DNA of 43,518 nt, taken from NCBI GenBank assembly GCA_947169105.1, contig CAMVOL010000020.1:1-43518 (forward strand), written 5' to 3'. Origin of the DNA: an uncultured Bacteroidales bacterium. GTDB taxonomy: Bacteria > Bacteroidota > Bacteroidia > Bacteroidales > WCHB1-69. Below the pieces are notes generated by a model. It made no database searches and had not been told where the DNA came from. It saw nothing but the letters and a program-made list of their open reading frames with translations. Below are positions 16,697 to 27,360 of the stretch, one piece after another (within the stretch, counting starts at the first letter, position 1; every line of letters starts with the position of its first letter). Position numbers and translations under genes: made by a program.

Positions 16697-17437
16697 ATGA
16701 GCACTACAATCCATAATCATCTGCGGGACAAAATAGCCTCGTTCCTCCTTCTTCTCCTCTGTTCGGTTTGCTTTTTTGCCGGATGCACCCGTCACAACGG
16801 CGTCACGTTTAACGGCACTATCACTGGTGCCGACGGCCGCTATCTGACCGTAACCCGAACCTGCGCTGGGGAGACGGTCCTCACTGACTCCGTCCAAATT
16901 CGGGACGGGCATTTCCGGCTGACCCTTCCGGTCGGAGACGACGGTCCTGCCTTTTACCGCATCAGTATCTGCAACAACAACGCCTTCACCACCCTCGCCA
17001 GCAAGGGCGAAACCGTCACCATTGAGGCGGACGAGGTGTCGTTAGTGCGCAGCTACCGCGCCACTGGCAGCCCCGACGCAGAACGGATGGGCCAGCTTGA
17101 CCACCAGCTCGCCCTCTTCGCCGACTCCACCGACTACCTGATGGTGCTCTACAACCAGCAGACGGATGACGATTCCCTGCGCGAAGCCATCGAATGGGCC
17201 TATCTGCAAATCAAGGCCAACCACACTGCATTTTTGCGGAATTTCATCGCCCAAAACTCCGAATCCCTCAGCTGCCTCGCCGCCTTCTACCAACGCTACA
17301 ACCAGTGCATTTTCCTCCCTGAAAAGGAAAATGTCGAACTATTGCAGGAATTATACGGGCAATGGAAGCAGCTCTATCCCGAGAACAAGGAAGTGCAATG
17401 GGTCGGAGAACGCTTGGAAAAAATCAAAGGGAAGTAA
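16697..17437 (+). CDS. DUF4369-like lipoprotein
   Basis: 246 residues from the ATG at 16697 (16682 is an in-frame alternative). The lipobox is CFFAGC. The first 90 residues after it form a beta-rich domain (FNGTITGADGRYLTVTR, TVLTDSVQIRDGHFRLTL, FTTLASKGETVTIEAD) like DUF4369, which in Bacteroidetes often precedes a thioredoxin domain. Here the second half is helical instead (AERMGQLDHQL through KLEKIKGK-type residues), with FLRNFIAQNSESLSCLAAFYQ, as in the helical linker of such proteins, and the thioredoxin domain is absent. So it may be a shortened relative. Function unknown; outer or inner membrane anchored. Confidence 0.7.
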   Translation: MSTTIHNHLRDKIASFLLLLLCSVCFFAGCTRHNGVTFNGTITGADGRYLTVTRTCAGETVLTDSVQIRDGHFRLTLPVGDDGPAFYRISICNNNAFTTLASKGETVTIEADEVSLVRSYRATGSPDAERMGQLDHQLALFADSTDYLMVLYNQQTDDDSLREAIEWAYLQIKANHTAFLRNFIAQNSESLSCLAAFYQRYNQCIFLPEKENVELLQELYGQWKQLYPENKEVQWVGERLEKIKGK

Positions 17438-17485
17438 CGGAGTGATTTTTTTGCACGGAGCCGTCTCCAATTCTAAAAATTGTAG

Positions 17486-17493
17486 TATTTTTG
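17486..17493 (+). promoter_or_regulatory. -7 box TATTTTTG of the tRNA gene
   Basis: Exact TAnnTTTG match ending 16 nt before the first base of the tRNA. Confidence 0.7.
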
Positions 17494-17509
17494 CCGCCCG
17501 AAAAAGCGA

Positions 17510-17582
17510 GGGGATGTAGCTCAGCTGGTAGAGCACTTGGTTCGCAATCAAGGGGTCGCGGGTTCGAATCCCGTCTTCTCCA
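17510..17582 (+). tRNA. tRNA-Ala, anticodon CGC
   Basis: A complete 73-nt cloverleaf: acceptor GGGGATG/CTTCTCC, D-arm GCTC/GAGC, anticodon arm CTTGG/TCAAG with loop TTCGCAA, variable GGGTC, T-arm GCGGG/CCCGT with TTCGAAT, and discriminator A73. The anticodon CGC reads alanine codon GCG. G3-U70, the alanyl-tRNA synthetase identity pair, is present, which supports the call. Position 6-67 is a U-U mismatch. The CCA end is not encoded. It has its own promoter and a strong terminator. Confidence 0.95.
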
Positions 17583-17583
17583 C

Positions 17584-17624
17584 AAATGCCACAAATTGTT
17601 GAATTTCAATGATTTGTGGCATTT
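17584..17624 (+). terminator. Terminator of tRNA-Ala, perfect 13-bp stem
   Basis: AAATGCCACAAAT (17584-17596) pairs perfectly with ATTTGTGGCATTT (17612-17624), followed by more T. The stem starts 2 nt after the tRNA. By symmetry it may also stop transcripts of maf, whose stop codon is at 17655 on the other strand. Confidence 0.88.
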
Positions 17625-17654
17625 TTATTTTGTACCGAAATATTTTCTGAAGTC

Positions 17655-18233
17655 TCAATTCCCGACTTCCGACAGCATCTGCCACAGCAGCTGCGTCGGC
17701 AGCCCCATCACATTGTAATACGAGCCGTCGATATATTCGATTCCGACATAACCGATCCACTCCTGCACACCGTAGGCACCGGCTTTGTCAAAAGGTTTGT
17801 AATTCTTTATGTAATAATGGATTTCCTCGTCCGAAAGCTCACGGAATTTTACTTTGGTCGTGCGGTGTCTTGTCAGCTTCTTCGTCTCCGTCATCACGGT
17901 CAGCCCGCTGATGACCTCGTGTTCACGCCCCGAAAGCAACCGTAACATCCGGTAGGCGTCATCCGCATCTTTCGGTTTTCCCAGAATTTCGTCGCCCACC
18001 ACCACAATCGTGTCGCAGGCGATGAAGAGACTCCCTTCTGGAAACTGCTGGAAATCAATGGTGGTCAGTTTCAGCGCCGACAAGTACTCCGCCACTTCCG
18101 CCGGGGACAATTCCACTGGGTACGCCTCCTTGACATTCGTCGGCATTACCTCGAAGTCGAAGCCCATCCCCCGCAACAACTCGTTGCGGCGGGGCGACTT
18201 GGAGGCCAAATAAATCTTGTTTTTGACAAACAT
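17655..18233 (-). CDS. maf: Maf-family nucleoside triphosphate pyrophosphatase
   Basis: 192 residues, normal for the family. Maf proteins hydrolyse non-canonical or modified NTPs (dTTP/UTP or m7GTP types) to monophosphates. Motifs: YLASKSPRRNELL (8-20) for phosphate binding, IACDTIVVVGDEILGKP (71-87) with Asp74 as probable catalytic base, and the C-terminal AGAYGVQEWIGYV. The AYGVQ-type wording points to the dTTP/UTP subgroup, tentatively. It starts 7 nt after the stop of lon, so it is read from the lon transcript. Confidence 0.95.
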   Translation of the reverse strand: MFVKNKIYLASKSPRRNELLRGMGFDFEVMPTNVKEAYPVELSPAEVAEYLSALKLTTIDFQQFPEGSLFIACDTIVVVGDEILGKPKDADDAYRMLRLLSGREHEVISGLTVMTETKKLTRHRTTKVKFRELSDEEIHYYIKNYKPFDKAGAYGVQEWIGYVGIEYIDGSYYNVMGLPTQLLWQMLSEVGN

Positions 18234-18240
18234 TTTCGTG

Positions 18241-20664
<2,424 letters not shown>

Positions 20665-20667
20665 AGA

Positions 20668-21879
20668 TTAATTTTCACAATGTAGTGCAATATCATAAAC
20701 CTTTTTCAAGAGATTTTGTTCAATCGTATCCAAAATTTTATGTCGCCGTGCCATAACAGTCTGTGCTGTAGCGAGGAACTTGTTGAAATCGTGCGTCTCG
20801 TACAGGTTGCCCGGACTGCCGAACGAGAACGACGGCACGAACTTGGGATGGAAGCCGGTGCCGAAAAGACCCGCGCCCACGCCCACGACCGTGCCGGTGT
20901 TGAACATCGAGTTGATGCCGCACTTGGAATGGTCGCCCATAACGAGGCCGCAGAACTGTTCGCCCGTCTCCTCCATACGGCGGGTGGCGTAGTCCCAGAG
21001 GCGTACGTTGGAGTAGTTGTTCTTGAGGTTGGAGCAGTTGGTATCGGCGCCGAGGTTGCACCATTCTCCAATCACGGCATTGCCGATGAAGCCGTCGTGA
21101 GCCTTGTTGGAGTATCCGAGGACGACGGTCTCGCCCAGTTCGCCGCCCACCTTGCTGTAGGGGCCGATGGTGGTGCCGCCGTATATCTTGGCGTCCATCT
21201 TGGTGACGGCGTGTTCACAGAGGGCGACGGGTCCGCGGAGGCGGCACCCCTCCATCACTTCGGCACCGCGCCCGATGTAGATGGGGCCGCTGGTGGTGTT
21301 GAGCACAGAAGCTTCGACCACCGCGCCCTCTTCGACAAAGATGCGGGACGGGTCGCCGATGACGGTGTTGGTAGGACTGAGGGACTGCGAGGAGCGGCCG
21401 GCAGTGAGGTCGGCAAAGTCGTGTCCGATCTCCTGCCCGTTCAGCAGGAAAAGGTGGTACGGGCGGCTGACGAAATCGTAAGAACCTGTGTATTCGATCA
21501 TTCGCAACGGAAGTGCGCCGTTGGTGTTCTGGAGGTAGCTCTCGAAGAAGTTGCGCAGGTCGAGGGCGTCGCCGGTGCGGAAAGCGAGGAGCGTGTTCTC
21601 ATCGTAGAGGGCGTCGCCAGTCTGGAGGGCGCGGATAGCATCCAGCAGCTCTGGGTTGGGCAGCAGGGCGCCCGCGACGAGCAGGTTGTCGCCGGAGGTG
21701 CGGAGCGGGAACTTCTCCTGAAGGTAGCTTTCCGTGAGGGTGGAAGTGGGCGTACCCAGCACGCGCTCCCATTTCTCGCGGATGGTGGTGATGCCCACGC
21801 GCAGGTCGGCGGCGGGACGTGTATAAGTAAGCGGGAGCAGGTGCGGGCGGCACCAGTTGTCGAACAGTATCAGGTTCAT
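20668..21879 (-). CDS. GlmU-like sugar nucleotidyltransferase/acyltransferase (alternative GlmU family)
   Basis: 403 residues from the ATG at 21879; a longer frame to 22026 would cross the -7 box and the rpmE stop. The start MNLILFDNWCRPHLLPLTYTRP and the split layout, nucleotidyltransferase-like N-terminus (about 1-150) and left-handed beta-helix hexapeptide repeats (about 180-380: VIGDPSRIFVEEGAVVEAS, GPIYIGRGAEVMEG, YGGTTIGPYSKVGGELGE), match the family described as an alternative Bacteroidetes GlmU (TIGR03991). That would make UDP-GlcNAc from glucosamine-1-phosphate. The assignment of both activities is by family, not by visible catalytic residues. Confidence 0.85.
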   Translation of the reverse strand: MNLILFDNWCRPHLLPLTYTRPAADLRVGITTIREKWERVLGTPTSTLTESYLQEKFPLRTSGDNLLVAGALLPNPELLDAIRALQTGDALYDENTLLAFRTGDALDLRNFFESYLQNTNGALPLRMIEYTGSYDFVSRPYHLFLLNGQEIGHDFADLTAGRSSQSLSPTNTVIGDPSRIFVEEGAVVEASVLNTTSGPIYIGRGAEVMEGCRLRGPVALCEHAVTKMDAKIYGGTTIGPYSKVGGELGETVVLGYSNKAHDGFIGNAVIGEWCNLGADTNCSNLKNNYSNVRLWDYATRRMEETGEQFCGLVMGDHSKCGINSMFNTGTVVGVGAGLFGTGFHPKFVPSFSFGSPGNLYETHDFNKFLATAQTVMARRHKILDTIEQNLLKKVYDIALHCEN

Positions 21880-21897
21880 ACGGGTTGGTTTTATGAC

Positions 21898-21932
21898 AAA
21901 AAAAATGCGGCTTTTTGTTAGAAAAAAGCCGC
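21898..21932 (-). terminator. Intrinsic terminator of rpmE, overlapping the next promoter's transcript start
   Basis: GCGGCTTTTT (21907-21916) pairs with AAAAAGCCGC (21923-21932); on the minus strand a run of eight T follows (21905-21898). It is 23 nt after the rpmE stop. The -7 box of the GlmU-like gene (21935-21942) lies just before the stem. Confidence 0.85.
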
Positions 21933-21934
21933 TG

Positions 21935-21942
21935 CAAAGATA
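21935..21942 (-). promoter_or_regulatory. -7 box TATCTTTG of the GlmU-like/lon/maf operon
   Basis: Exact TAnnTTTG match on the minus strand between the rpmE stop (21956) and the terminator stem, 55 nt upstream of the ATG at 21879. Confidence 0.7.
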
Positions 21943-21955
21943 TAACAAATTTCGG

Positions 21956-22222
21956 TTATTCAGCTTTCTTGGCCGGATGTTTGGCGTATTTGTTGCGGAA
22001 TTTATCCACACGACCGGCGGTGTCAACCAGCTTCATCTTACCGGTGAAGAAGGGATGGGAGGTATTGGAGATTTCCAACTTGACCAACGGGTACTCTTTT
22101 CCGTCTTCCCACACGATAGTGTCTTTCGTCTGAACAGTAGATTTGGTCAAAAATGCGGTTTCATTCGACATATCTTTAAAAACAACCGCTCTGTAATCCT
22201 TTGGATGAATGTCTTTTTTCAT
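21956..22222 (-). CDS. rpmE: Ribosomal protein L31, type B (zinc-free)
   Basis: 88 residues. The start [19 protein letters not shown] and the [25 protein letters not shown] stretch are diagnostic for L31. The Cys-x-x-Cys zinc pair of type A is absent, so this is the type B (RpmE2) form. It is a large-subunit protein at the subunit bridge. The ATG at 22222 is chosen because the longer frame to 22261 overlaps the -7 box at 22251. Monocistronic, ended by the terminator at 21898-21932. Confidence 0.97.
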   Translation of the reverse strand: MKKDIHPKDYRAVVFKDMSNETAFLTKSTVQTKDTIVWEDGKEYPLVKLEISNTSHPFFTGKMKLVDTAGRVDKFRNKYAKHPAKKAE

Positions 22223-22250
22223 TATTTTGTATCGTTTAAATTCAAGGCTG

Positions 22251-22258
22251 CAAAAGTA
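22251..22258 (-). promoter_or_regulatory. -7 box TACTTTTG of rpmE
   Basis: Exact TAnnTTTG match on the minus strand, 28 nt upstream of the ATG at 22222. Confidence 0.72.
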
Positions 22259-22323
22259 CAACTTTTTTTAATACGAAAAAGGCTTCCTGAAAATTTTTGA
22301 AAAATATTTCAAATAGGGTGTTT

Positions 22324-24501
22324 TCAGGGCGCTTTTGTCTTCTTGGGATGGTCTTTTTTAGTCTTTGTGATGGCATGGGGACTCTTCTGGATATAGAAGC
22401 CCAATCCTACGCGGAAATTATGGAACCGCAGCATCACCGTCGAGTAGTCGATGGTCAGTATCAGCGGGTGGGCATGGAAGATGAGGCCGATGTCGGTCTG
22501 TAGTCCGAACACTTTTGAAGTTTTTGGGGCATACCATTTTCCATCGCCCACCTTGAAATTCGCCGCATAGTACCCTACACCTGCACCTACGCGTACGGAA
22601 AGCGGGTTGCAGGTTCGCATCACTAGACCGAGGGTGGCCCCGAAATAGGTGATATTGCTGTCGGTGGCTACGGCATGGGCAGGCGGTGTCTTCGAGTTAA
22701 GACCCTGAAAATGGAAGTTGGTGTTGAGCGCCAGCGACCACCCGAAGCGACGGAGCCGTCCGACAGTCAGCCCATACGACCACAGATTATAGGGATGGGT
22801 GTAGCTGGTGTTCACAGAGAACAACGTCCCCCGCACGTAGGCGACGGGGACGCGCACATACTTCATTTTCACGAAGTTGCTGTCCTCATTTCCCGCTTTC
22901 TTCCCCGATTTCGGAAGTTGTACTTTTACTTCAAGGCACTTTCTTGCCTCCAGATTTGCTTTGACATAGATGGTGTCTCGCTTGCTTTTGTAAATGGTCA
23001 GGTCGTAGTCACCGACCAGTGTGCGCACCACCCGGGGAGTGGTACAGAAGAGGGAGTCTGCATTGCTGACGAGGGCTTTTGCCGGCTTGGTGCGTATGGC
23101 GAGTAGTCCGTACAGCGGGGTGGGGGACTTGAGCACAATGACCTGATCCATCATAGCCGGGATGATATTGAAGGTGTCCAAGGTTGAGGTGTGCCCGCTT
23201 TTCCGCGCCTCCACCACGTAGGTGCCGGTGCGAAAGTCGGAGATATAATGTCCCTGTGCCATCTTTTCGCCATTGATGTAGATGTCTGCATCATTATTGA
23301 CGGCGAATGTGACATGGGCATAATCCACCACGAGGGATGCCATAAGCTCGTATGTCTCGCCATCAGATATTGTAACATTTTCTTTATAGGGAAGATGGAG
23401 GTCTTTTACAAGCTCAACGGTGTAATTGCCGCTCGTCAGTCTGTCGGAGGTGTAGGGGGCTGTACCCACCTCTTTCCCATTAATGAGGACGGTAGCACCG
23501 CGGGCCCTGTCGCCCGACACTTTCAAGTAGCCGAAAGCCGGTTTCAATGCAATCTCAAGGTCACGCTGGCCGGATACAATGTTTACCGTATCGGAAACGG
23601 TATGATAATAGGGGCATTCTATGTCGTACTGGTGCCGTCCGGCCGATACGTATGCGGAAGCTTTTCCTTGCACGGAGGGAATTAATTCGCCGTCAATGCG
23701 GATGACAGCTTCACTGGGAGAGAACGAAAAGTTGAGGAGGTTGGGGTTCTCCATCCCTTTTCCGCCTCCGCTGACAGGTACGATATTGTATTGTAGCTTG
23801 ACCCGCTGCTCTAGTCCCGCCACACTCACCGAATTGGCGTTGCTGCTGTCAAACCGGACGGTGAGCGTGGTCAGCTCTTCCCACAATTCAGGAAGCGCGT
23901 CCCCATACAGTTCCCTGAGGTTGTCCAATTTTGACGTATTGACCATAACGGAGGTGACGAAGGCTTTCCCTTCGGATAGCGAATTTACGATTCTTGCACC
24001 CAGCAGGGCCGAAGTGTCTATTCGCAGGTTGGGATAGGGGGAGATGAATTCCACACAGGCTTCATTTTTCACCATATAGGGCTTCTCCACCGGCTGTGTC
24101 AGCATCACTTTCAAGGTGGGCTCCTCCACGAAGAAGTAGCGGCGGTCGCCAGTGGCGAAAAGGGTTTTGCGCTTGGTGGTGGCACGGAAGGTTGTCCCCC
24201 GTTTCTCCACGGTGAAATGGCGGTCGGTATGCCCTCCGCTGAGATCCAATATGACCACGTACTCGTAAGTGCCGTCCTTTTTCCTGACCGGCGCCGCCAC
24301 CAGATCCACACTCTTGTTGGACGTGGTGATGGAAATGTCATTGGTGGCAGCTATGAAGATGGCTTCCGCCGAATGGACGGGCATCTCATCGACTTCGTGC
24401 TTTTCTGTCAGCTCATGCAGGGAAAGGAACTCTTGTGCTGATGACCATGAGAGGGCCATCAGCAGGATGAGGGACAGAAACAGACGCTTTGCCATTTTCA
24501 T
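22324..24501 (-). CDS. PEGA-repeat protein with C-terminal beta-barrel domain
   Basis: 725 residues, signal peptide 1-22 (WSSAQ). After an N-terminal domain of unknown type (25-250), four PEGA-like repeats follow at about 258-320, 322-392, 394-458 and 462-530; typical wording is ATVLINGKEVGTAPY with TSGNYTVEL, and ADIYINGEKMAQG with TGTYVVEARKSG. The last 160 residues (about 560-725) alternate Gly and aromatics (WSYGLTVGRLRRFGWSLALN, ITYFGATLGLVM, VRVGAGVGYYA), as in a small outer-membrane barrel, then a Lys-rich tail. PEGA domains are usually extracytoplasmic binding or spacer modules. Last gene of a five-gene operon; role unknown. Confidence 0.8.
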   Translation of the reverse strand: MKMAKRLFLSLILLMALSWSSAQEFLSLHELTEKHEVDEMPVHSAEAIFIAATNDISITTSNKSVDLVAAPVRKKDGTYEYVVILDLSGGHTDRHFTVEKRGTTFRATTKRKTLFATGDRRYFFVEEPTLKVMLTQPVEKPYMVKNEACVEFISPYPNLRIDTSALLGARIVNSLSEGKAFVTSVMVNTSKLDNLRELYGDALPELWEELTTLTVRFDSSNANSVSVAGLEQRVKLQYNIVPVSGGGKGMENPNLLNFSFSPSEAVIRIDGELIPSVQGKASAYVSAGRHQYDIECPYYHTVSDTVNIVSGQRDLEIALKPAFGYLKVSGDRARGATVLINGKEVGTAPYTSDRLTSGNYTVELVKDLHLPYKENVTISDGETYELMASLVVDYAHVTFAVNNDADIYINGEKMAQGHYISDFRTGTYVVEARKSGHTSTLDTFNIIPAMMDQVIVLKSPTPLYGLLAIRTKPAKALVSNADSLFCTTPRVVRTLVGDYDLTIYKSKRDTIYVKANLEARKCLEVKVQLPKSGKKAGNEDSNFVKMKYVRVPVAYVRGTLFSVNTSYTHPYNLWSYGLTVGRLRRFGWSLALNTNFHFQGLNSKTPPAHAVATDSNITYFGATLGLVMRTCNPLSVRVGAGVGYYAANFKVGDGKWYAPKTSKVFGLQTDIGLIFHAHPLILTIDYSTVMLRFHNFRVGLGFYIQKSPHAITKTKKDHPKKTKAP

Positions 24502-24524
24502 ACAATAATGATTTATAGAATCGA

Positions 24525-25541
24525 TCAGCGATTTTCAAAATCTGACAAGGAGAAAATCTCCTCACCAGGGAGAGGTTCTCCTCCGACGATGGCGGGCTGC
24601 CATGTGCGCACATGAATCACCGGTGCCTCCTCGTCGGTGAAATCCCACAGGAGGAAGATGTAGCCGTTGTCGCTGTAGTTGGCGGACTTCCATTCCTGAC
24701 GGAGGCGCACGCCGTAAAAGTTGGGGTTCTCCGTGGAGCGGGTCACGCTCGGCATCCCGCCTTTTTCGCCCCCCGCACCAATTTCGTAAAACTTCACGTT
24801 GATCCACTGGTTGGCCTTGAAACAACGTTCAAGATTGGCGATATACTGCTCCTTGTTCTGCTTCCGGTACTTGACGCTCGTCAGCGGCTTTCCGTCATAC
24901 AACTTGGTGGAGACCACCGAGCCAGTGATGATGAGGGCGTCCTCACTGAACACCTTGCGGATAAAATCCAGATCCTTTGTGTTGTATGCGGTGCGGAAAC
25001 GGTCGCAATAGGAAAGGATGATCATCTTGCGCTCCAAATCCACCGCGTCGCCGCCGTGTTCCATGCTTTCCCCTATTTCCAAGTCGGAGGAGAACATGAA
25101 ATCGGAGATGGTGCCGTCAGGGGAGAACTCCACAACCACCTCCTGATATTTTTCCGCGCTGGCGTCCGTCTCCCTCGGGGTCAGCAGCATCGGCACATGA
25201 CGCACCATATAGGAGTCTCCGAAATTCCAGACCCGCTCCACGACAAAAGGCTCGTCGCAATAGAAGGAAGCATTTGCCCACAGCATCAGAAGTCCGTCCT
25301 TGGCGAACTGGCTCATCGTTTGGGAACGCAGATCCAGCGTGGCCTTCCGGTCGGCGGCTCGGTTGATTTCCGTAAGCAGGTTGGAAAGGTTCTGCTCCAT
25401 CGTCCGGATGACGGGGGCGTCCTTCTGCGCCATATCGGGCAAAAGCGACACTCGGATGCCTTGCGCTCGTCCCACAATGGCGGTGCCGCACAGCAGTAGG
25501 GCATACAAAAATAGCAGTTTTATATGTTTCATCACCTTCAT
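24525..25541 (-). CDS. Exported NTF2/SnoaL-like protein of the PEGA operon
   Basis: 338 residues, signal peptide 1-26 (VGRAQ). The C-terminal half (about 172-325) has the opening of an NTF2-like fold: SYCDRFRTAYNTKDLDFIRKVF then SEDALIITGSVV, with later FYGVRLRQEWKS and GYIFLLWDFTDEEAPVIHVRTW. The N-terminal half (30-170) is not recognised. No catalytic residues can be named; such folds bind small ligands or mediate dimerisation. Its ATG overlaps the stop of the upstream gene (ATGA), so translation is coupled. The next gene follows after 23 nt. I have seen similar NTF2-like wording in other Bacteroidales proteins, which is a recollection, not a search. Confidence 0.72.
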   Translation of the reverse strand: MKVMKHIKLLFLYALLLCGTAIVGRAQGIRVSLLPDMAQKDAPVIRTMEQNLSNLLTEINRAADRKATLDLRSQTMSQFAKDGLLMLWANASFYCDEPFVVERVWNFGDSYMVRHVPMLLTPRETDASAEKYQEVVVEFSPDGTISDFMFSSDLEIGESMEHGGDAVDLERKMIILSYCDRFRTAYNTKDLDFIRKVFSEDALIITGSVVSTKLYDGKPLTSVKYRKQNKEQYIANLERCFKANQWINVKFYEIGAGGEKGGMPSVTRSTENPNFYGVRLRQEWKSANYSDNGYIFLLWDFTDEEAPVIHVRTWQPAIVGGEPLPGEEIFSLSDFENR

Positions 25542-26254
25542 TTGATATCACGAATGCTTTTGGAAAGAAGCACGGCAATGGCGCCGCACCCTTTGTAATT
25601 TTCCATACTGTCGGGACGACCCGTCCCTATGTTGAGGCGTTCCTCCCGTCCGGGGGAAAGCACGGCCATGATTTTCCGGTCAAGTGCGTAAACGACGAGA
25701 TAATAAGCGGATGCGTCCTCCAGTGCCGTGTAGCGGTTGTAGTTGAGCACGGCCCCTTCCTCCTTTTTCTTCACGAGAAAAGCCTGGAGTTCCGAAAGAG
25801 TTCCGATACGCTTCAGTTGCCCGATGAGACCTTCTGCGGACGAGGGTGTTCCTGCTGTCAGTTTCGGGGATGTCTGTACTTGCGGAGGCGTATAGGTCTT
25901 TTCCAGCTTGTCAGTGGAGGACGCAATGACATCGCTGCGCCGCACGTAGGCGAAGGCGCGGAACTGGTCGCCGCGCGCCACCGTCACCTTTTGCATCTTA
26001 TCGGTGACAGCAGAAGTATTGACTACGGTGGCCTTCGCCGTGTCCGCATATTGCTCCACCTCCTGCCAAAGGGCACGTTCCGCCCGTTCCATCGCTTTGG
26101 CGGCGGTGGAGGCCGTTGCATCCCCACGAAAATACAGCCCGTAGTTCTGTTGCACCTCCCGTATCTGTGCACGTCCGGCACTATCCAACTGTGCCCACGA
26201 CACGAAGGGGAGAAACAATAGCAGCAGCACTAGGTGTATCTGTATTTTCTTCAT
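25538..26254 (-). CDS. Exported LPP20-like protein of the PEGA operon
   Basis: 238 residues, signal peptide 1-21 (VSWAQ). Residues 30-115 resemble LPP20/FlgT-N type domains: YFRGDATASTAAKAMERAER, a long helix, then VARGDQFRAFAYVRRSDV, where an alternating strand ends in a YV-R-SD pattern. The C-terminal part has IGTLSELQAFLVKKKEEGAVLNY and YYLVVYALDRKIMAVLSPG, not recognised. There is no lipobox. It is probably periplasmic and may bind other operon products. The start is 6 nt after the stop of the 26261 gene on the same strand; the stop overlaps the next start by 4 nt. Confidence 0.6.
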   Translation of the reverse strand: MKKIQIHLVLLLLFLPFVSWAQLDSAGRAQIREVQQNYGLYFRGDATASTAAKAMERAERALWQEVEQYADTAKATVVNTSAVTDKMQKVTVARGDQFRAFAYVRRSDVIASSTDKLEKTYTPPQVQTSPKLTAGTPSSAEGLIGQLKRIGTLSELQAFLVKKKEEGAVLNYNRYTALEDASAYYLVVYALDRKIMAVLSPGREERLNIGTGRPDSMENYKGCGAIAVLLSKSIRDIK

Positions 26255-26260
26255 ATAAAA

Positions 26261-27355
26261 TCAGTTAAAAAATTCGTCCGCCACATTGTGGAGGGGTATG
26301 TAGGCAAACATCCTTCCGGTAATGACCCCGCCTCCGTGTTCGAGGGCGGACAGCTGCATTTCGATGCTCAGCACATGGCAGTAGCCGCCACGTTCGTCAG
26401 GAAAGAGCACCAGCCCTTTGACTGCCGATGAATCCGTTTCTTTGACAATGAAATAGGGGGTCCCGCCGGCCTCTTCATTGAAAGCCACCCACCGTTCCAT
26501 CGGCAGTCGCACCGATGTTGACTGATAGCCGTACCGGTCAAGCTTCATTTCTAATATGAAATTCCCGGGCTTTTCGCCTACCGCCACGGGGGAAAGTGCC
26601 AAATTGCCGAGACTCCATTCCGGTTTCCGCACATCGCACAACAGCCGCCACACTCCGTCCTTTTTCTGGAAATAGAGGTCGTGCCGGACGGACGGCGAAA
26701 GGTACGAGCCCCCATCCTGCAAGAAATACTCCTTGTCATAACCATTGGGCACGGATGGGCGCGGATACTCTTTTTCATTGCCCTTGTATCGGGAGAGGTC
26801 CCGGAGGTAGTTCTTTTCCAATTCAATGATGTCGCAACCGGCAATCAGCTGGTAGTCCATCGGAAAAACCATCCCCAACGTTTTTCCATTACACAGCCAT
26901 TCAGCACGATACGCACGGAAGTCCAACGAATGGAACGACACCGCGTTGTTGTCGCTAAGGGCAAAAAACTCCTCCAGCTTTCCGCCTTCAAGGACGACAT
27001 CGTCGTTCTTCATACGGGTTCCCCTTTGCTCCGGAGAAAGCAATGAAAGCTCCAGCAGGTAGCGTTCCACAAAGTCGCAGACGGGGAGATAATTGTTCTT
27101 GCGGAATTCGTCGGGAAGAATCTTCAGACCGGCATGTTCCACCTCGTTCCATTCATTTGTCCGAATGGTGATTTTATTTCCTTGATTATCAAAAAGAAAG
27201 ATGCTTTTCGCAGAAAGAGAGGAGAGGTCAATAGCAGGGAAATGGCCGAGAATGGTGGACAGTCGTTCCGTCGTGCATCCGTTGGCGGCAAACACCGGTG
27301 CAAATGACATCATCACAACAGACAGCAGAACGAGAATCCTGATTTTCAGTTTCAT
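26261..27355 (-). CDS. Exported protein of unknown function in the PEGA operon
   Basis: 364 residues from the ATG at 27355 (an upstream in-frame extension to 27421 overlaps the previous gene and has no signal). Signal peptide 1-24 (PVFAA). No known domain is recognised. Visible features: a Cys at 27, many short beta stretches (KSIFLFDNQGNKITIRTNEW, WLCNGKTLGMVFPMDYQL, RHDLYFQKKDGVWRLLCDV, YFIVKETDSSAVKGLVLF) and aromatic, strand-rich composition, suggesting a secreted beta-rich binding protein. It starts 5 nt after the stop of the Ig-like/MORN gene and ends 6 nt before the LPP20-like gene, so it belongs to the same transcript. Confidence 0.65.
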   Translation of the reverse strand: MKLKIRILVLLSVVMMSFAPVFAANGCTTERLSTILGHFPAIDLSSLSAKSIFLFDNQGNKITIRTNEWNEVEHAGLKILPDEFRKNNYLPVCDFVERYLLELSLLSPEQRGTRMKNDDVVLEGGKLEEFFALSDNNAVSFHSLDFRAYRAEWLCNGKTLGMVFPMDYQLIAGCDIIELEKNYLRDLSRYKGNEKEYPRPSVPNGYDKEYFLQDGGSYLSPSVRHDLYFQKKDGVWRLLCDVRKPEWSLGNLALSPVAVGEKPGNFILEMKLDRYGYQSTSVRLPMERWVAFNEEAGGTPYFIVKETDSSAVKGLVLFPDERGGYCHVLSIEMQLSALEHGGGVITGRMFAYIPLHNVADEFFN

Positions 27356-27360
27356 AAGGG

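Noticed and set aside
20716-21921. 401-codon open frame opposite the GlmU-like gene
   Set aside because: Antisense shadow of a recognised gene; low-complexity Gly/Ala/Val composition and no motif.
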